A stretch of 47,573 bases of DNA from Oscillospiraceae bacterium (GTDB taxonomy: Bacteria > Bacillota > Clostridia > Oscillospirales > Oscillospiraceae). The DNA lies in contig JAFZRS010000013.1 of the NCBI GenBank assembly GCA_017619715.1, forward strand, positions 1 through 47,573. The letters run 5' to 3'. The position numbers and the translations under genes were made by a program. This document shows positions 6,620-15,122 of this stretch, piece after piece; the first letter of the stretch is position 1, and the number at the start of each line of letters is the position of its first letter. The notes under the pieces were generated by a model. It was not told where the DNA came from. It saw nothing but the letters and a program-made list of their open reading frames with translations, and made no database searches.

Positions 6620-8029
6620 ATGAAGGCGGTCAAGGCTATATTTATAGCGCTGTTTTTAGCCATGGTCATAGTGCCGGTTTTGTGCTTGAATACCGAAGAA
6701 AACGCGGTTTCTGAAATAGATAACAAAGTGCTGGCTGCAAACCCTTTTTCCTCGCCTGACGGGGGCGATCTGACAAGTAGTATTGAGACCTATTTATCAG
6801 AACGGATCGGTTTTCGAGATGAGGAGATTCTCTGGTATACCGTGGCGAATGATAAACTATTCGGGGCAATGGTGCACCCTACTTATGCATACGGCAAAGA
6901 GGGCTATGTTTTCTTCAAACCGGGCACGAATGTAGCTTATGGAGATTATCAAGAAGCGTTTGTCCATATGCTGTCGCAGATCCAGCAGTATTGCCGGGAA
7001 AGAGATATCGCTTTTGTGTTTCTCTTTGAGCCCAGCAAGGCATCTGTCTTATCAGAAAAGCTGATGGCGGGCTATCATTACAGCAACGAGTGGGTGTCCT
7101 GCTTTGTGCAAAGACTGGAAGAAGAGAGTGTCCATTATGTAGATAATACCGCTGTTCTAAGGGAATGCCGGCATCAGGGGATCGAGGTCTTTAATGTAAA
7201 ATACAACGCGGGACATTGGAACGACACAGGCGCTTTTTACGGCATGAACGCGGCGCTTGCCGCTTTGTCGGAGCAGGGGGCGAATGTTCACATCAATCAG
7301 CTTGATGAATACCGTGTCGACCAACGATTAAATACAACACTGCTGGTTTCGGAATTTCCCATAAACGAATACGAACCCATATACAGCCTGTTACATGCAG
7401 ATGCGATTGAATCAGCAACAAAACAGTACGATGGCGAAGTGATCCGTAATGACCAGTACAGGGCGTTTGGCTATTGTAAGAACACCGCGCGAATGGAAGA
7501 AGGCTGTGATAGAGCGCTTGTGTTCCAGGGCAGTTATATCAACGGCATGGGCTATAAGTTCCTGCAAAATGCTTTCGGCGAATATATATCCGTGCATGAC
7601 TATCAAAATATACTGAATTTTCAATATTATGTAAACATCTTCAAACCGCAGTGCATTATATTTGACGCGGCGGAATACACCTTCAGCAGCACGTATTTTG
7701 ACTACGACGGCATGGTGGACTTTACGCTGCCTCCGCCCCTTGCGATATATGAAGAATACGCCGTATGCAATATAGATGCGGTTGTTTCCGCCAAAGCAGG
7801 TGAACAACTGGTCACAGTAACGGTCAGTGGTTTGGCATTTGAGTGTGATAATGGCTACATGGTATCCCATGGGGAGGAATACGAGCTTCAAAAAGGTACG
7901 GACGATGCCGGTCACAGCATTTACACGTTAACGATTAAGCGGGAGAATTACGACAGCGACGCGGTATTCTATATGATAAGCGACCATGAACAGATCAAGT
8001 ATCGAATAGAGCCGTCCTTTGTAAATTAA
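6620..8029 (+). CDS. AlgX/AlgJ-like (DHHW/SGNH-type) secreted O-acetyltransferase partner
   Basis: A 469-residue protein with an N-terminal hydrophobic helix (residues 5-23), either a signal anchor or a signal peptide without a lipobox. The central domain resembles the SGNH-like fold of AlgX, AlgJ and DHHW proteins: Phe-Leu-Phe-Glu-Pro-Ser-Lys, then Gly-His-Trp-Asn-Asp-Thr-Gly-Ala, where the usual Thr-Asp-Thr-His-Trp motif is changed to Asn-Ala-Gly-His-Trp. In known systems the MBOAT exports acetyl groups and this partner transfers them to the polysaccharide outside the cell. The C-terminal 100 residues look beta-rich and could be a carbohydrate-binding module, which is inference. A good ribosome site (GGGAGAGG) precedes the ATG. 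It is co-transcribed with the MBOAT gene. Confidence 0.75.
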   Translation: MKAVKAIFIALFLAMVIVPVLCLNTEENAVSEIDNKVLAANPFSSPDGGDLTSSIETYLSERIGFRDEEILWYTVANDKLFGAMVHPTYAYGKEGYVFFKPGTNVAYGDYQEAFVHMLSQIQQYCRERDIAFVFLFEPSKASVLSEKLMAGYHYSNEWVSCFVQRLEEESVHYVDNTAVLRECRHQGIEVFNVKYNAGHWNDTGAFYGMNAALAALSEQGANVHINQLDEYRVDQRLNTTLLVSEFPINEYEPIYSLLHADAIESATKQYDGEVIRNDQYRAFGYCKNTARMEEGCDRALVFQGSYINGMGYKFLQNAFGEYISVHDYQNILNFQYYVNIFKPQCIIFDAAEYTFSSTYFDYDGMVDFTLPPPLAIYEEYAVCNIDAVVSAKAGEQLVTVTVSGLAFECDNGYMVSHGEEYELQKGTDDAGHSIYTLTIKRENYDSDAVFYMISDHEQIKYRIEPSFVN

Positions 8030-8071
8030 CTGTAGGGCATAAAATCCGGGAGACAAGGAGATAGAGCATAT

Positions 8072-9184
8072 ATGAAACTGGGAATCGTGGGACTGCCCAA
8101 CGTGGGAAAATCCACGCTGTTCAACGCCATCACCAACGCCGGCGCGGAGAGCGCCAACTATCCGTTTTGCACCATCGAGCCCAACGTGGGTGTGGTCGCC
8201 GTACCGGACGCACGGCTGGACAAGCTGGCGGAAATGTATGAGCCGGACAAGAAGACCCCGGCAGTCATCGAGTTCGTGGATATTGCGGGTCTGGTGAAAG
8301 GCGCTTCAAGCGGCGCAGGTCTGGGCAACCGCTTTTTGGAGAATATCCGCCGCACGGACGCCATTGTCCACGTGGTGCGCTGTTTTGACGATGAGAACAT
8401 CATGCACGTGGTGGCGGATGCGTCGCAGAACGTGCCGGTAGACCCTCTGGGCGATATCGAGACCATCGACCTGGAGCTGGTCATGGCGGATCTGGAGCTG
8501 GTGAACCGCCGGATCGAGAAGGCGACCAAGGCGGCAAAGGGCGATAAAAAATTTCTGCACGAGGCGGAGGTGTTCCGCGCACTGGCGTCCCATCTGGACG
8601 CCGGACACTCCGCGCGCACCTTCGCGTGTGATGACGAGGACGCGGCGCTGCTGGCGAACGCGGATCTTTTGAGCCTCAAGCCGGTGATCTACGCCGCCAA
8701 TATGGACGAGGCGGGTTTTGCCGCCTATGGGGAAAACAGCTACTACCGGCAGGTGGCGGAGCTGGCGGCGCAGGAAGGCGCGCAGGTGCTGCCCATCTGC
8801 GCCAAGCTGGAACAGGACATCGCCGAGCTGGACGATCCGGAGGAGCGCGCGATGTTTTTGGCGGATCTGGGCATTGAGCGTTCCGGCCTTGACCGGCTGA
8901 TTCAATGCTCCTATGAGCTGTTGGGTCTGATCTCCTTTTTGACCTACGGCAAGGACGAGTGCCGCGCCTGGACGATCCGCAAGGGGACAAAAGCGCCGCA
9001 GGCGGCAGGCAAGATCCATTCCGACATTGAGCGCGGTTTTATCCGCGCTGAGACCATCAACTTCTCCGAGATGATCGCCTGCGGCAGCGTGGCGGCGGCG
9101 AAAGAGAAGGGTCTGCTGCGCTCGGAGGGCAAGGACTACGTGGTCAAGGACGGCGATATGATCTATTTCCGTTTCAATGTGTAA
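8072..9184 (+). CDS. ychF: Redox-regulated ATPase YchF (Obg-family P-loop NTPase)
   Basis: A 370-residue protein of standard YchF length. The start (Met-Lys-Leu-Gly-Ile-Val-Gly-Leu-Pro-Asn-Val-Gly-Lys-Ser-Thr) is the G1 loop, and Asp-Ile-Ala-Gly-Leu-Val-Lys-Gly-Ala is the G3 region. The C-terminal part carries the TGS-type domain found in YchF. YchF hydrolyses ATP rather than GTP, binds the 70S ribosome and influences the oxidative stress response. A GGAG site precedes the ATG. The HAD phosphatase gene follows after 13 nt, so they are likely one transcript. Identification is secure. Confidence 0.97.
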   Translation: MKLGIVGLPNVGKSTLFNAITNAGAESANYPFCTIEPNVGVVAVPDARLDKLAEMYEPDKKTPAVIEFVDIAGLVKGASSGAGLGNRFLENIRRTDAIVHVVRCFDDENIMHVVADASQNVPVDPLGDIETIDLELVMADLELVNRRIEKATKAAKGDKKFLHEAEVFRALASHLDAGHSARTFACDDEDAALLANADLLSLKPVIYAANMDEAGFAAYGENSYYRQVAELAAQEGAQVLPICAKLEQDIAELDDPEERAMFLADLGIERSGLDRLIQCSYELLGLISFLTYGKDECRAWTIRKGTKAPQAAGKIHSDIERGFIRAETINFSEMIACGSVAAAKEKGLLRSEGKDYVVKDGDMIYFRFNV

Positions 9185-9197
9185 TGAGGAGAGTAAG

Positions 9198-9839
9198 ATG
9201 AAATACCAAGCGGTCATATTTGATATGGACGGCACACTGCTCGATACGCTGGGCGATCTGACCGGCGCGGTCAACCACACGCTGGAGGCGAACGGCTACC
9301 CCAAGCGCACGGCGGAGGAGGTGCGCGCCTTTATCGGCAACGGCGCCCGGGTACTGATCCGTCTTTCGTTGCCGGAGGGTACGGCGCCGGAGGAGGTAGA
9401 GCGGATACTGCGGGAGTATCAGGCGTATTATCTGGCGCACCCGTGCGTGGTGACCTGTGCGTATCCGGGTATGGCGGAGCTGGTGGCGCGTCTGGAAGCC
9501 CGGGGTGTAAAGACGGCGATTGTGTCGAATAAACCCGATGCCACTGCCAAGGCGTTGGGCGAGCGGTTTTTCCCCGGTATGCTCACGGTGGGGGACGATG
9601 GAGTCCACCCCCGCAAGCCTGCGCCGGATAACGTCTACCGCGCGCTGGAAGCGTTGGGTGTGCCGGCGGAGCGAACCGCCTATGTGGGCGACAGCGAGGT
9701 GGACGGGACCACGGCGCACAATGCCGGCATAGACGGCTACATCGTCGGCTGGGGCTTTCGGGATAAGGATTTTCTGCTGCAAAGCGGCATCACCGAGGTG
9801 CTGGACACCGCGGAGGAATTATTGGAAAAACTATTGTGA
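9198..9839 (+). CDS. HAD-superfamily hydrolase, phosphoglycolate phosphatase-like
   Basis: A 213-residue HAD enzyme. Motif I is Phe-Asp-Met-Asp-Gly-Thr-Leu (Asp9 nucleophile, Asp11 acid/base). Motif II is the Ser in Ile-Val-Ser-Asn-Lys, motif III is Lys in Pro-Arg-Lys-Pro-Ala-Pro, and motif IV is Gly-Asp-Ser-Glu-Val-Asp. The helical cap inserted after motif I is the C1 type seen in Gph and PgmB. It removes phosphate from a small phosphorylated metabolite, possibly 2-phosphoglycolate formed during DNA repair; the substrate is not certain. The ATG at 9198 has AGGAGAG upstream. The gene follows ychF in the same direction. Confidence 0.88.
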   Translation: MKYQAVIFDMDGTLLDTLGDLTGAVNHTLEANGYPKRTAEEVRAFIGNGARVLIRLSLPEGTAPEEVERILREYQAYYLAHPCVVTCAYPGMAELVARLEARGVKTAIVSNKPDATAKALGERFFPGMLTVGDDGVHPRKPAPDNVYRALEALGVPAERTAYVGDSEVDGTTAHNAGIDGYIVGWGFRDKDFLLQSGITEVLDTAEELLEKLL

Positions 9840-9843
9840 TCGG

Positions 9844-9872
9844 TTGACAGACACGTCTGCGCGTGCTATATT
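9844..9872 (+). promoter_or_regulatory. Promoter of the T-box/thrS transcript
   Basis: TTGACA (9844-9849) and TATATT (9867-9872) are exactly 17 bp apart, just after the HAD gene and before the T-box leader. Confidence 0.85.
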
Positions 9873-9879
9873 GTCATCG

Positions 9880-10141
9880 TATAATGAAAAGGCGTAGAAG
9901 AGGACGCCGCCGGGAAAAGACGACAGAGAGAGGCTCGTTTTGCTGTGAGAGTCTCCGCCTCGCACCGATGCGGCCACCGCCTCCGAGCCGCCCCCTCGAA
10001 CGGAGGTTTCCGGTAGGCGGGGACGGGTTCTCCCGTTACAGAGAACACGAGCGATGGTGCAAGCCATAAGCAGGGTGGAACCGTGGCGTAAAGCAAACCT
10101 TTACCTCACCCCTGAACCGATCGGGGGTGAGGTATTATTTT
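9880..10141 (+). ncRNA. T-box leader (tRNA-Thr-sensing) with terminator
   Basis: A long structured leader ends with the conserved T-box AGGGTGGAACCGTGG (10072-10086), which pairs with the free tRNA 3' end. It is followed by the terminator CCTCACCCC/GGGGGTGAGG (10104-10132) with the tail TATTATTTT. Uncharged tRNA would stabilise the antiterminator. The downstream gene is thrS, so the specifier should be a threonine codon; an ACC inside GCACCGATGC near 9964 is a candidate that I could not confirm by folding. Confidence 0.93.
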
Positions 10142-10173
10142 GCCGATCCCCGTACATAAAGGAGGAACAAAAG

Positions 10174-11952
10174 ATGTCCGAGGAAAACCTGTACACGTTT
10201 GAAAATGAGCAGTACCGCCGCACCTACTGGCACACCTGCTCCCATGTGCTGGCGCAGGCGGTTAAGCGTCTGTACCCGGAGGTCAAGCTGACCATCGGAC
10301 CGAGCATTGAAAACGGTTTCTATTACGATTTCTACGCACCCTTCAGCTTTACCCAGGAGCATCTGGACGCGCTGGAGACGGAGATGCGGAAGATCTGCAA
10401 GGAGAAGCTGCCGCTGGAGCGCTTTGAGCTGCCCCGTGCCGAGGCGGTGCGTTTCATGGAGGAAAAGGAAGAACCCTTCAAGGTAGAGCTGATCCACGAT
10501 CTTCCCGAGGACGCGACCATCAGTTTTTATAGGCAGGGCGAGTTCACCGACCTGTGCGCCGGACCCCATCTGGATTCCACCGGGCGCATCAAGGGTAACG
10601 CCGTTAAACTCCTGGCTTGCAACGCCTCCTACTGGCGGGGCGACGCCAAGCGGGAATCGTTGCAGAGGATCTACGGCATTGCCTTTCCCAAGAAGGACGA
10701 GCTGGACGAGTATCTGCGCCGTCTGGAGGAGGCGAAGCTGCGCGATCACCGCAAGATCGGCAGGGAGCTGCAGCTCTTTATGACCGACGATCTGGTGGGT
10801 CGGGGACTGCCCATGTTCCTGCCCAAGGGCTATACTCTTTGGCAGCAGTTGGAGAATTATATCCGCGACAAGGAGCGGCGTCTGGGCTACCTCCACGTAC
10901 TCACCCCCTGCATCGGCACGGTGAATCTCTACCGCACCTCCGGTCACTGGGATCACTATCAGCAAAATATGTTCCCCGCCATGGAGGTAGACGACGAGAG
11001 TTACGTCCTGCGCCCCATGAACTGTCCCCACCATATGCGTATCTACGCCAACCGCGCCCACTCCTACCGGGATTTGCCCATTCGCATCGGAGAGATCGCC
11101 CACGATTTCCGCTACGAGGCGTCCGGCACGCTCAAGGGCATCGAGCGCGGCCGCCACTTCTGCCAGAACGACGCGCACCTGTTCGTCACGCCCGAACAGA
11201 TCAAGGAGGAGTTTGCCAAGGTCTGCGACCTCATTTTCGAGGCGTATAAGGACTTCGGTATCACCGACTACCGCTGTGTGCTGTCGCTGCGCGATCCGGC
11301 TGACAAGGAAAAATATCACGACGACGATGAAATGTGGAACAAGGCGGAGACAGCGCTGCGGGAAGTGCTGACGGATCTCCAAATCGACTTTACCGAGGAG
11401 ATCGGCGAGGCGGCGTTCTACGGTCCCAAGCTGGACGTGAACGTGCGTCCGGCGGTAGGCGCGGAGTATACGCTTTCCACCTGCCAGCTTGACTTCTGCC
11501 TGCCTGCCCGGTTCCATTTGACGTATGTGGACCGCGACGGTACAGAGAAGACCCCGGTGGTACTTCACCGGGCGATTCTTGGTTCTCTCGATCGCTTTAT
11601 GGCGTATCTCATCGAGGAGACCATGGGCGCGTTCCCCTTGTGGCTGGCGCCGGTGCAGGTGAAGATGCTCACCGTCACCGACCGGGCGGACGAGTACGCC
11701 GCGCGCCTTGCCGCGCGTCTTACAGACGAGGGCTTCCGCGTGGAGGTGGACGATCGCAACGAGAAGATCGGCAGGAAGATCCGCGACGCGCAGATGGAGA
11801 AAGTTCCCTACATGGTGGTCGTGGGCGACCGGGACATGGAAAACGGCACGGTGTCGCCGCGCCATCGCGCGGACGGCGATTTGGGCGCCATGACATTGGA
11901 CGACTTTGCCGCGCGGCTGCATGAGGAAGTAAACAGCAAGTCCGGAAAGTAG
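10174..11952 (+). CDS. thrS: Threonyl-tRNA synthetase (TGS-less form)
   Basis: A 592-residue ThrRS that couples threonine to tRNA-Thr in the cytoplasm. The protein begins almost directly with the N2 editing domain (His-Thr-Cys-Ser-His and Cys-Ala-Gly-Pro-His zinc/editing motifs), then the class II catalytic core (Arg-Pro-Met-Asn-Cys-Pro-His-His and motif 2 Arg-Tyr-Glu-Ala-Ser-Gly) and the anticodon-binding domain. The N-terminal TGS domain of about 60 residues found in the E. coli enzyme is absent, which explains the shorter length. The ATG at 10174 has AAAGGAGG upstream; the longer reading begins inside the T-box and is rejected. Regulation is by the T-box at 9880-10141. Confidence 0.97.
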   Translation: MSEENLYTFENEQYRRTYWHTCSHVLAQAVKRLYPEVKLTIGPSIENGFYYDFYAPFSFTQEHLDALETEMRKICKEKLPLERFELPRAEAVRFMEEKEEPFKVELIHDLPEDATISFYRQGEFTDLCAGPHLDSTGRIKGNAVKLLACNASYWRGDAKRESLQRIYGIAFPKKDELDEYLRRLEEAKLRDHRKIGRELQLFMTDDLVGRGLPMFLPKGYTLWQQLENYIRDKERRLGYLHVLTPCIGTVNLYRTSGHWDHYQQNMFPAMEVDDESYVLRPMNCPHHMRIYANRAHSYRDLPIRIGEIAHDFRYEASGTLKGIERGRHFCQNDAHLFVTPEQIKEEFAKVCDLIFEAYKDFGITDYRCVLSLRDPADKEKYHDDDEMWNKAETALREVLTDLQIDFTEEIGEAAFYGPKLDVNVRPAVGAEYTLSTCQLDFCLPARFHLTYVDRDGTEKTPVVLHRAILGSLDRFMAYLIEETMGAFPLWLAPVQVKMLTVTDRADEYAARLAARLTDEGFRVEVDDRNEKIGRKIRDAQMEKVPYMVVVGDRDMENGTVSPRHRADGDLGAMTLDDFAARLHEEVNSKSGK

Positions 11953-12031
11953 AATTACTTGACAGCTCTTTCAACACCACCCGGGTGAAACGCGGCGCGG
12001 TCGCGCCGCATTACGGCACATAATCACTTTT

Positions 12032-12069
12032 CCTCCCGCGTACAATGAAGGGATAACAATCGCGGGAGG
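12032..12069 (+). promoter_or_regulatory. Inverted repeat covering -10 region and ribosome site of the DUF6512 gene
   Basis: CCTCCCGCG (12032-12040) is the exact reverse complement of CGCGGGAGG (12061-12069), and the second arm contains the GGGAGG ribosome site. A -10-like TACAAT lies at 12041-12046 in the loop. In a read-through RNA from thrS this stem would hide the ribosome site, whereas a transcript starting near 12053 would lack the first arm. A GC-rich stem at 11992-12009 lies just upstream. Confidence 0.45.
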
Positions 12070-12078
12070 GACAGCATC

Positions 12079-12624
12079 ATGGAGGATACGCGGTGGCGCA
12101 CGTGGGAAACGGCAGGCTTATACGCGGTGCTGATCGCGGGCAACCTGATGCACTTCGTCTACGGTTGGAGCGGCGGCAATCCGGTGATAGCGGCGCTTGC
12201 CGCCGTGAACGAATCCACCTGGGAGCATATGAAACTGCTCATTACGCCGTGGATCATCTGGTCGCTGGTATCACTGCTGTTTCAGCGCGGAAGTGACCGT
12301 CCGGTCGCCGCCGCCCGTGCATTGGGTCTGCTGACGGGTATGACGGCGATCCCAGTGCTGTATTACACCTATCGCGGCGCCACCGGGCAGAACGCGACAC
12401 TGGTGAACGTGCTGATCTTTCAGGTGGCGGTGCTGCTTGCCTGCTGCGTGAGCTATGAGGTGCAGAAGCACTGCCTGCTGTCGGGTAAGATCTGGCAACG
12501 TGTAGGGGTTGCCGTGCTGTTGATCGTGTGGTTTGTCACAATCCTTTGGACGTTTTATCCGCCTGCCATACCGCTCTTCGCTGATCCCCGCACGGGTCTG
12601 ACGGGTATTCCCTTCGCACAATAA
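12079..12624 (+). CDS. DUF6512 family membrane protein
   Basis: A 181-residue protein with four to five predicted membrane segments. The signature Met-His-Phe-Val-Tyr-Gly-Trp-Ser-Gly-Gly-Asn followed by Ala-Ala-Val-Asn-Glu-Ser-Thr-Trp-Glu-His is characteristic of the DUF6512 family of clostridial membrane proteins, whose function is unknown. The conserved His, Asn and Glu residues lie near the first membrane segments and could form a ligand or ion site; this is inference. The ATG follows GGGAGGG by a normal distance. The gene sits alone between thrS and a convergent transporter gene, and ends at a strong bidirectional terminator. Confidence 0.75.
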   Translation: MEDTRWRTWETAGLYAVLIAGNLMHFVYGWSGGNPVIAALAAVNESTWEHMKLLITPWIIWSLVSLLFQRGSDRPVAAARALGLLTGMTAIPVLYYTYRGATGQNATLVNVLIFQVAVLLACCVSYEVQKHCLLSGKIWQRVGVAVLLIVWFVTILWTFYPPAIPLFADPRTGLTGIPFAQ

Positions 12625-12625
12625 A

Positions 12626-12666
12626 ATCCGACGGGCGCACCGTAAAAACGGTGCGCCCGTCGGATT
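12626..12666. terminator. Bidirectional terminator between convergent genes
   Basis: A perfect 17-18 bp stem (ATCCGACGGGCGCACCGT paired with its complement, loop AAAA) separates the plus-strand DUF6512 gene from the minus-strand Na/Pi cotransporter gene. Confidence 0.88.
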
Positions 12667-12682
12667 GTAAATGGATAATACT

Positions 12683-14431
12683 TTACAGCTTATACAACTG
12701 GCGGTATGCGTCAAAATACCGGATAAAAGTGCTGTCCCGGCGCGCCTTGATGTCCTGGAGATATTCGTGGGTATCGAGCGTTTCGGCGCGCAGCTCAATA
12801 AGCGCCACGGCGACGTTAGAGCAGTGGTCAGCGACGCGCTCGTAGTTGGTGAGCAGGTCGTTGAACACAAAGCTGTGGAGCATCGTGCCGCCACCGCGCT
12901 TGAGCCGCTCCACGTGGCGCAGTTTCATCTCGGCGCACAGCTCGTCGATGACCTCCTCCAGCGGCTCCACCCGCTCGGCAAGGTCGGTACTGCTGCTTAA
13001 AAATGATTCCGTTGCCATACGCAGAACCTCCGTTACGGCGCTCTCCAGCGTGCGGATCTCCTTTTCACCCTCCGGCGAGAAGTGCAGTTGCCGCTCATGG
13101 ATCTCCCGGGCGGATTCCGCCAGATTCAAAGCGTGGTCGGAGATGCGCTCAAAGTCGGAGATAATGTGAAAGTACTTGCTGACCTCCTCGCCCTGGGTAT
13201 CGGAGAGCGCACTGCCGGTAACCTTCATCAAGTACGTCCCCAGCTTATCTTCATACCGGTCGATGGTACTCTCCAGATCCTCCACTTCCCGGAATCCCTT
13301 GTCGGAATAGGCGGTGCGTAAGGCAACGGCGTCCTTCAGATTTTTTTGCGCCTTTTGCACCATGGAGTTGGTGACCAACCGGATCTGCTCCAGTGCCAGC
13401 GCCGGGTGCAGCAAGAACCGATCCTCCAGCCGGTCCATATCCTGCGCGTCCTGATCGGCTGCGTCCGGGATCACCAGCGCGGTCAGACGCTCCACCGCGC
13501 CGATGAGCGGCGCCAGCGCCAGCACGGTGGCGAGGCGAAATAGCGTATTGACAAGGGCGATAGAACCTGCGGTCATAGTCATGGAGAGGAAGGGAAAACG
13601 CACCGCGGCGTTGAGACCGTAGAATACCGTGCCGCAGATGATCACACCCATCACGTCGATGATAAGATACGCAAACGCCGTGCGCTTACCGGCGCTGCCC
13701 GCCCCCGGCGCGCTCAACAGCACCGGCACCGCCGCGCCGATTGCCACGCCCATCACGATGGGCAGCGCCGTCCGGAACGTGACTGCTCCCGTGACGGCAA
13801 GCGCCTGCAAAATACCGATAGACGCGGAGGCGCTTTGCAGCACGCTGGTGATAACGATTCCCGCCAGAATACCCAGAAGGGGATTGGAAAAGGCGGTGAG
13901 CATCTGCAAAAAGCCCTCGTCCTGCCGCAGCGGCGCCACCGCGCCGCTCATGGCGGTCATGCCGAACATCAGCACCGCAAAACCAAGCAGAATATCACCC
14001 AGATGCACCGTAGACTGCTTTTTCCCCGTCATGCGCAAGATGATCCCCGCCACGGCGACTACGCCGGTGATGGTGGCGGTGGAGAGAAGCTGTACCCAGC
14101 CGCTGCCGCTCAAGCTGCTCAGCGCCACGATCCAACCTGTGACACTGGTGCCTAAAATCGCACCCAGTACCACGCCGATAGCCTGACGCACCTTCATCAT
14201 GCCGGAGTTCACAAAGCCCACCACCATCACGGAGGTGGCGGAGGAGGACTGGATCACAGCCGTGACGCCGGCGCCCAGCAGGATTCCCCGGAGGGGCGTA
14301 CTGCTGAGCCGATACAGTACCAGCTCCAGTCGGTTGCCTGCCACTTTTTTCAGATTCTCCCCCATGAAGGCCATGCCGAAAAGAAACAGAGCCACGCCGC
14401 CCAACAGGGCAATGCAGTCGCTGACACCCAT
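12683..14431 (-). CDS. Na+/phosphate cotransporter family protein with C-terminal PhoU domain
   Basis: A 582-residue protein. The N-terminal half (about 1-320) has two Na/Pi cotransporter repeats, each with the diagnostic Gln-Ser-(Ser/Ala)-Ser motif (Thr-Ala-Val-Ile-Gln-Ser-Ser-Ser-Ala-Thr; Val-Leu-Gln-Ser-Ala-Ser-Ala-Ser). The C-terminal 230 residues are a helical PhoU-like domain. Such proteins (NptA/YjbB group) use the sodium gradient to move phosphate across the membrane, either uptake or efflux; PhoU-like tails are thought to sense phosphate. The start at 14431 has a GAGAGGATGG purine-rich site upstream; an in-frame ATG at 14458 has none. It is transcribed alone on the minus strand. Confidence 0.92.
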   Translation of the reverse strand: MGVSDCIALLGGVALFLFGMAFMGENLKKVAGNRLELVLYRLSSTPLRGILLGAGVTAVIQSSSATSVMVVGFVNSGMMKVRQAIGVVLGAILGTSVTGWIVALSSLSGSGWVQLLSTATITGVVAVAGIILRMTGKKQSTVHLGDILLGFAVLMFGMTAMSGAVAPLRQDEGFLQMLTAFSNPLLGILAGIVITSVLQSASASIGILQALAVTGAVTFRTALPIVMGVAIGAAVPVLLSAPGAGSAGKRTAFAYLIIDVMGVIICGTVFYGLNAAVRFPFLSMTMTAGSIALVNTLFRLATVLALAPLIGAVERLTALVIPDAADQDAQDMDRLEDRFLLHPALALEQIRLVTNSMVQKAQKNLKDAVALRTAYSDKGFREVEDLESTIDRYEDKLGTYLMKVTGSALSDTQGEEVSKYFHIISDFERISDHALNLAESAREIHERQLHFSPEGEKEIRTLESAVTEVLRMATESFLSSSTDLAERVEPLEEVIDELCAEMKLRHVERLKRGGGTMLHSFVFNDLLTNYERVADHCSNVAVALIELRAETLDTHEYLQDIKARRDSTFIRYFDAYRQLYKL

Positions 14432-14600
14432 GCAGATCCATCCTCTCTTATGAAGCATTTTCTGCTATACTGTCCGATCCTATTCTATACGATACCGCCG
14501 TGCTTGTCGAGAGGGGACGTGAAAAAGCTGCCTCTCCCTTGCAGAAAAAGCCGGCGTGATGTATAATACAACCGTATCTTTGCAAAAATGGGAGCGTTAT

Positions 14601-15077
14601 ATGATAAAGCATTGTCTGATCGTGTTCCTGGTATCCATGATACCGCTGGTGGAGCTGCGGGGCGCCATCCCCTACGGGGTGATGTACGGTCTGCCGCTGT
14701 GGCTGACGTTTGCCGTGGCGATCGTGGGGAATATGCTGCCGGTGCCGGTTATCTATCTTTTTGCCCGCAAGGTGCTGGAGTGGGGACAGGATAAGCCCGT
14801 AGTCGGTCGGTTTTTCACCTTCTGTCTGAAAAAAGGCGAAGCCGCCGGCGCGAAGCTCCAAAGCAAGGCGGGTCGGGGACTCTTTTGGGCGCTGCTGCTG
14901 TTTGTGGGCATTCCCTTGCCGGGCACCGGCGCGTGGACGGGTACGCTGGGCGCCAGTATTCTAAACGTGGGACTGAAAAAAAGCACGCTGGCATGTATGG
15001 GCGGCGTACTGCTTGCCGGGTGCATCATGGGCGCGCTCAGCGCGCTGGGCGTGTCGCTGTTCGGCACCGTCGGATAA
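14601..15077 (+). CDS. Small multidrug export family (COG2426) membrane protein
   Basis: A 158-residue protein with four to five hydrophobic segments. The motif Pro-Leu-Val-Glu-Leu-Arg-Gly-Ala-Ile-Pro-Tyr-Gly near the N-terminus and Gly-Ile-Pro-Leu-Pro-Gly-Thr-Gly-Ala-Trp-Thr-Gly in the middle are the hallmarks of the Sm_multidrug_ex family (COG2426). The family name comes from early sequence similarity; transport of drugs has not been firmly shown. The start at 14601 has GGGAG upstream; an in-frame ATG at 14556 is too far from any ribosome site. The aminopeptidase gene follows after 45 nt, so the two could be co-transcribed, without an obvious functional link. Confidence 0.85.
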   Translation: MIKHCLIVFLVSMIPLVELRGAIPYGVMYGLPLWLTFAVAIVGNMLPVPVIYLFARKVLEWGQDKPVVGRFFTFCLKKGEAAGAKLQSKAGRGLFWALLLFVGIPLPGTGAWTGTLGASILNVGLKKSTLACMGGVLLAGCIMGALSALGVSLFGTVG

Positions 15078-15122
15078 GAGGCGCGGGAAACATACGCGCC
15101 GGAGAATAGAGGAGGAGTCAAC

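Noticed and set aside
10054..10173. Longer thrS start inside the leader
   Set aside because: It would translate the T-box and terminator, and ThrRS homology begins at the ATG at 10174 with AAAGGAGG in front.
10135..11922. 595-codon open frame antisense to thrS
   Set aside because: It is a shadow of the GC-rich thrS gene with low-complexity Leu/Val/Gly/His-rich translation, no ribosome site and no recognisable domain.
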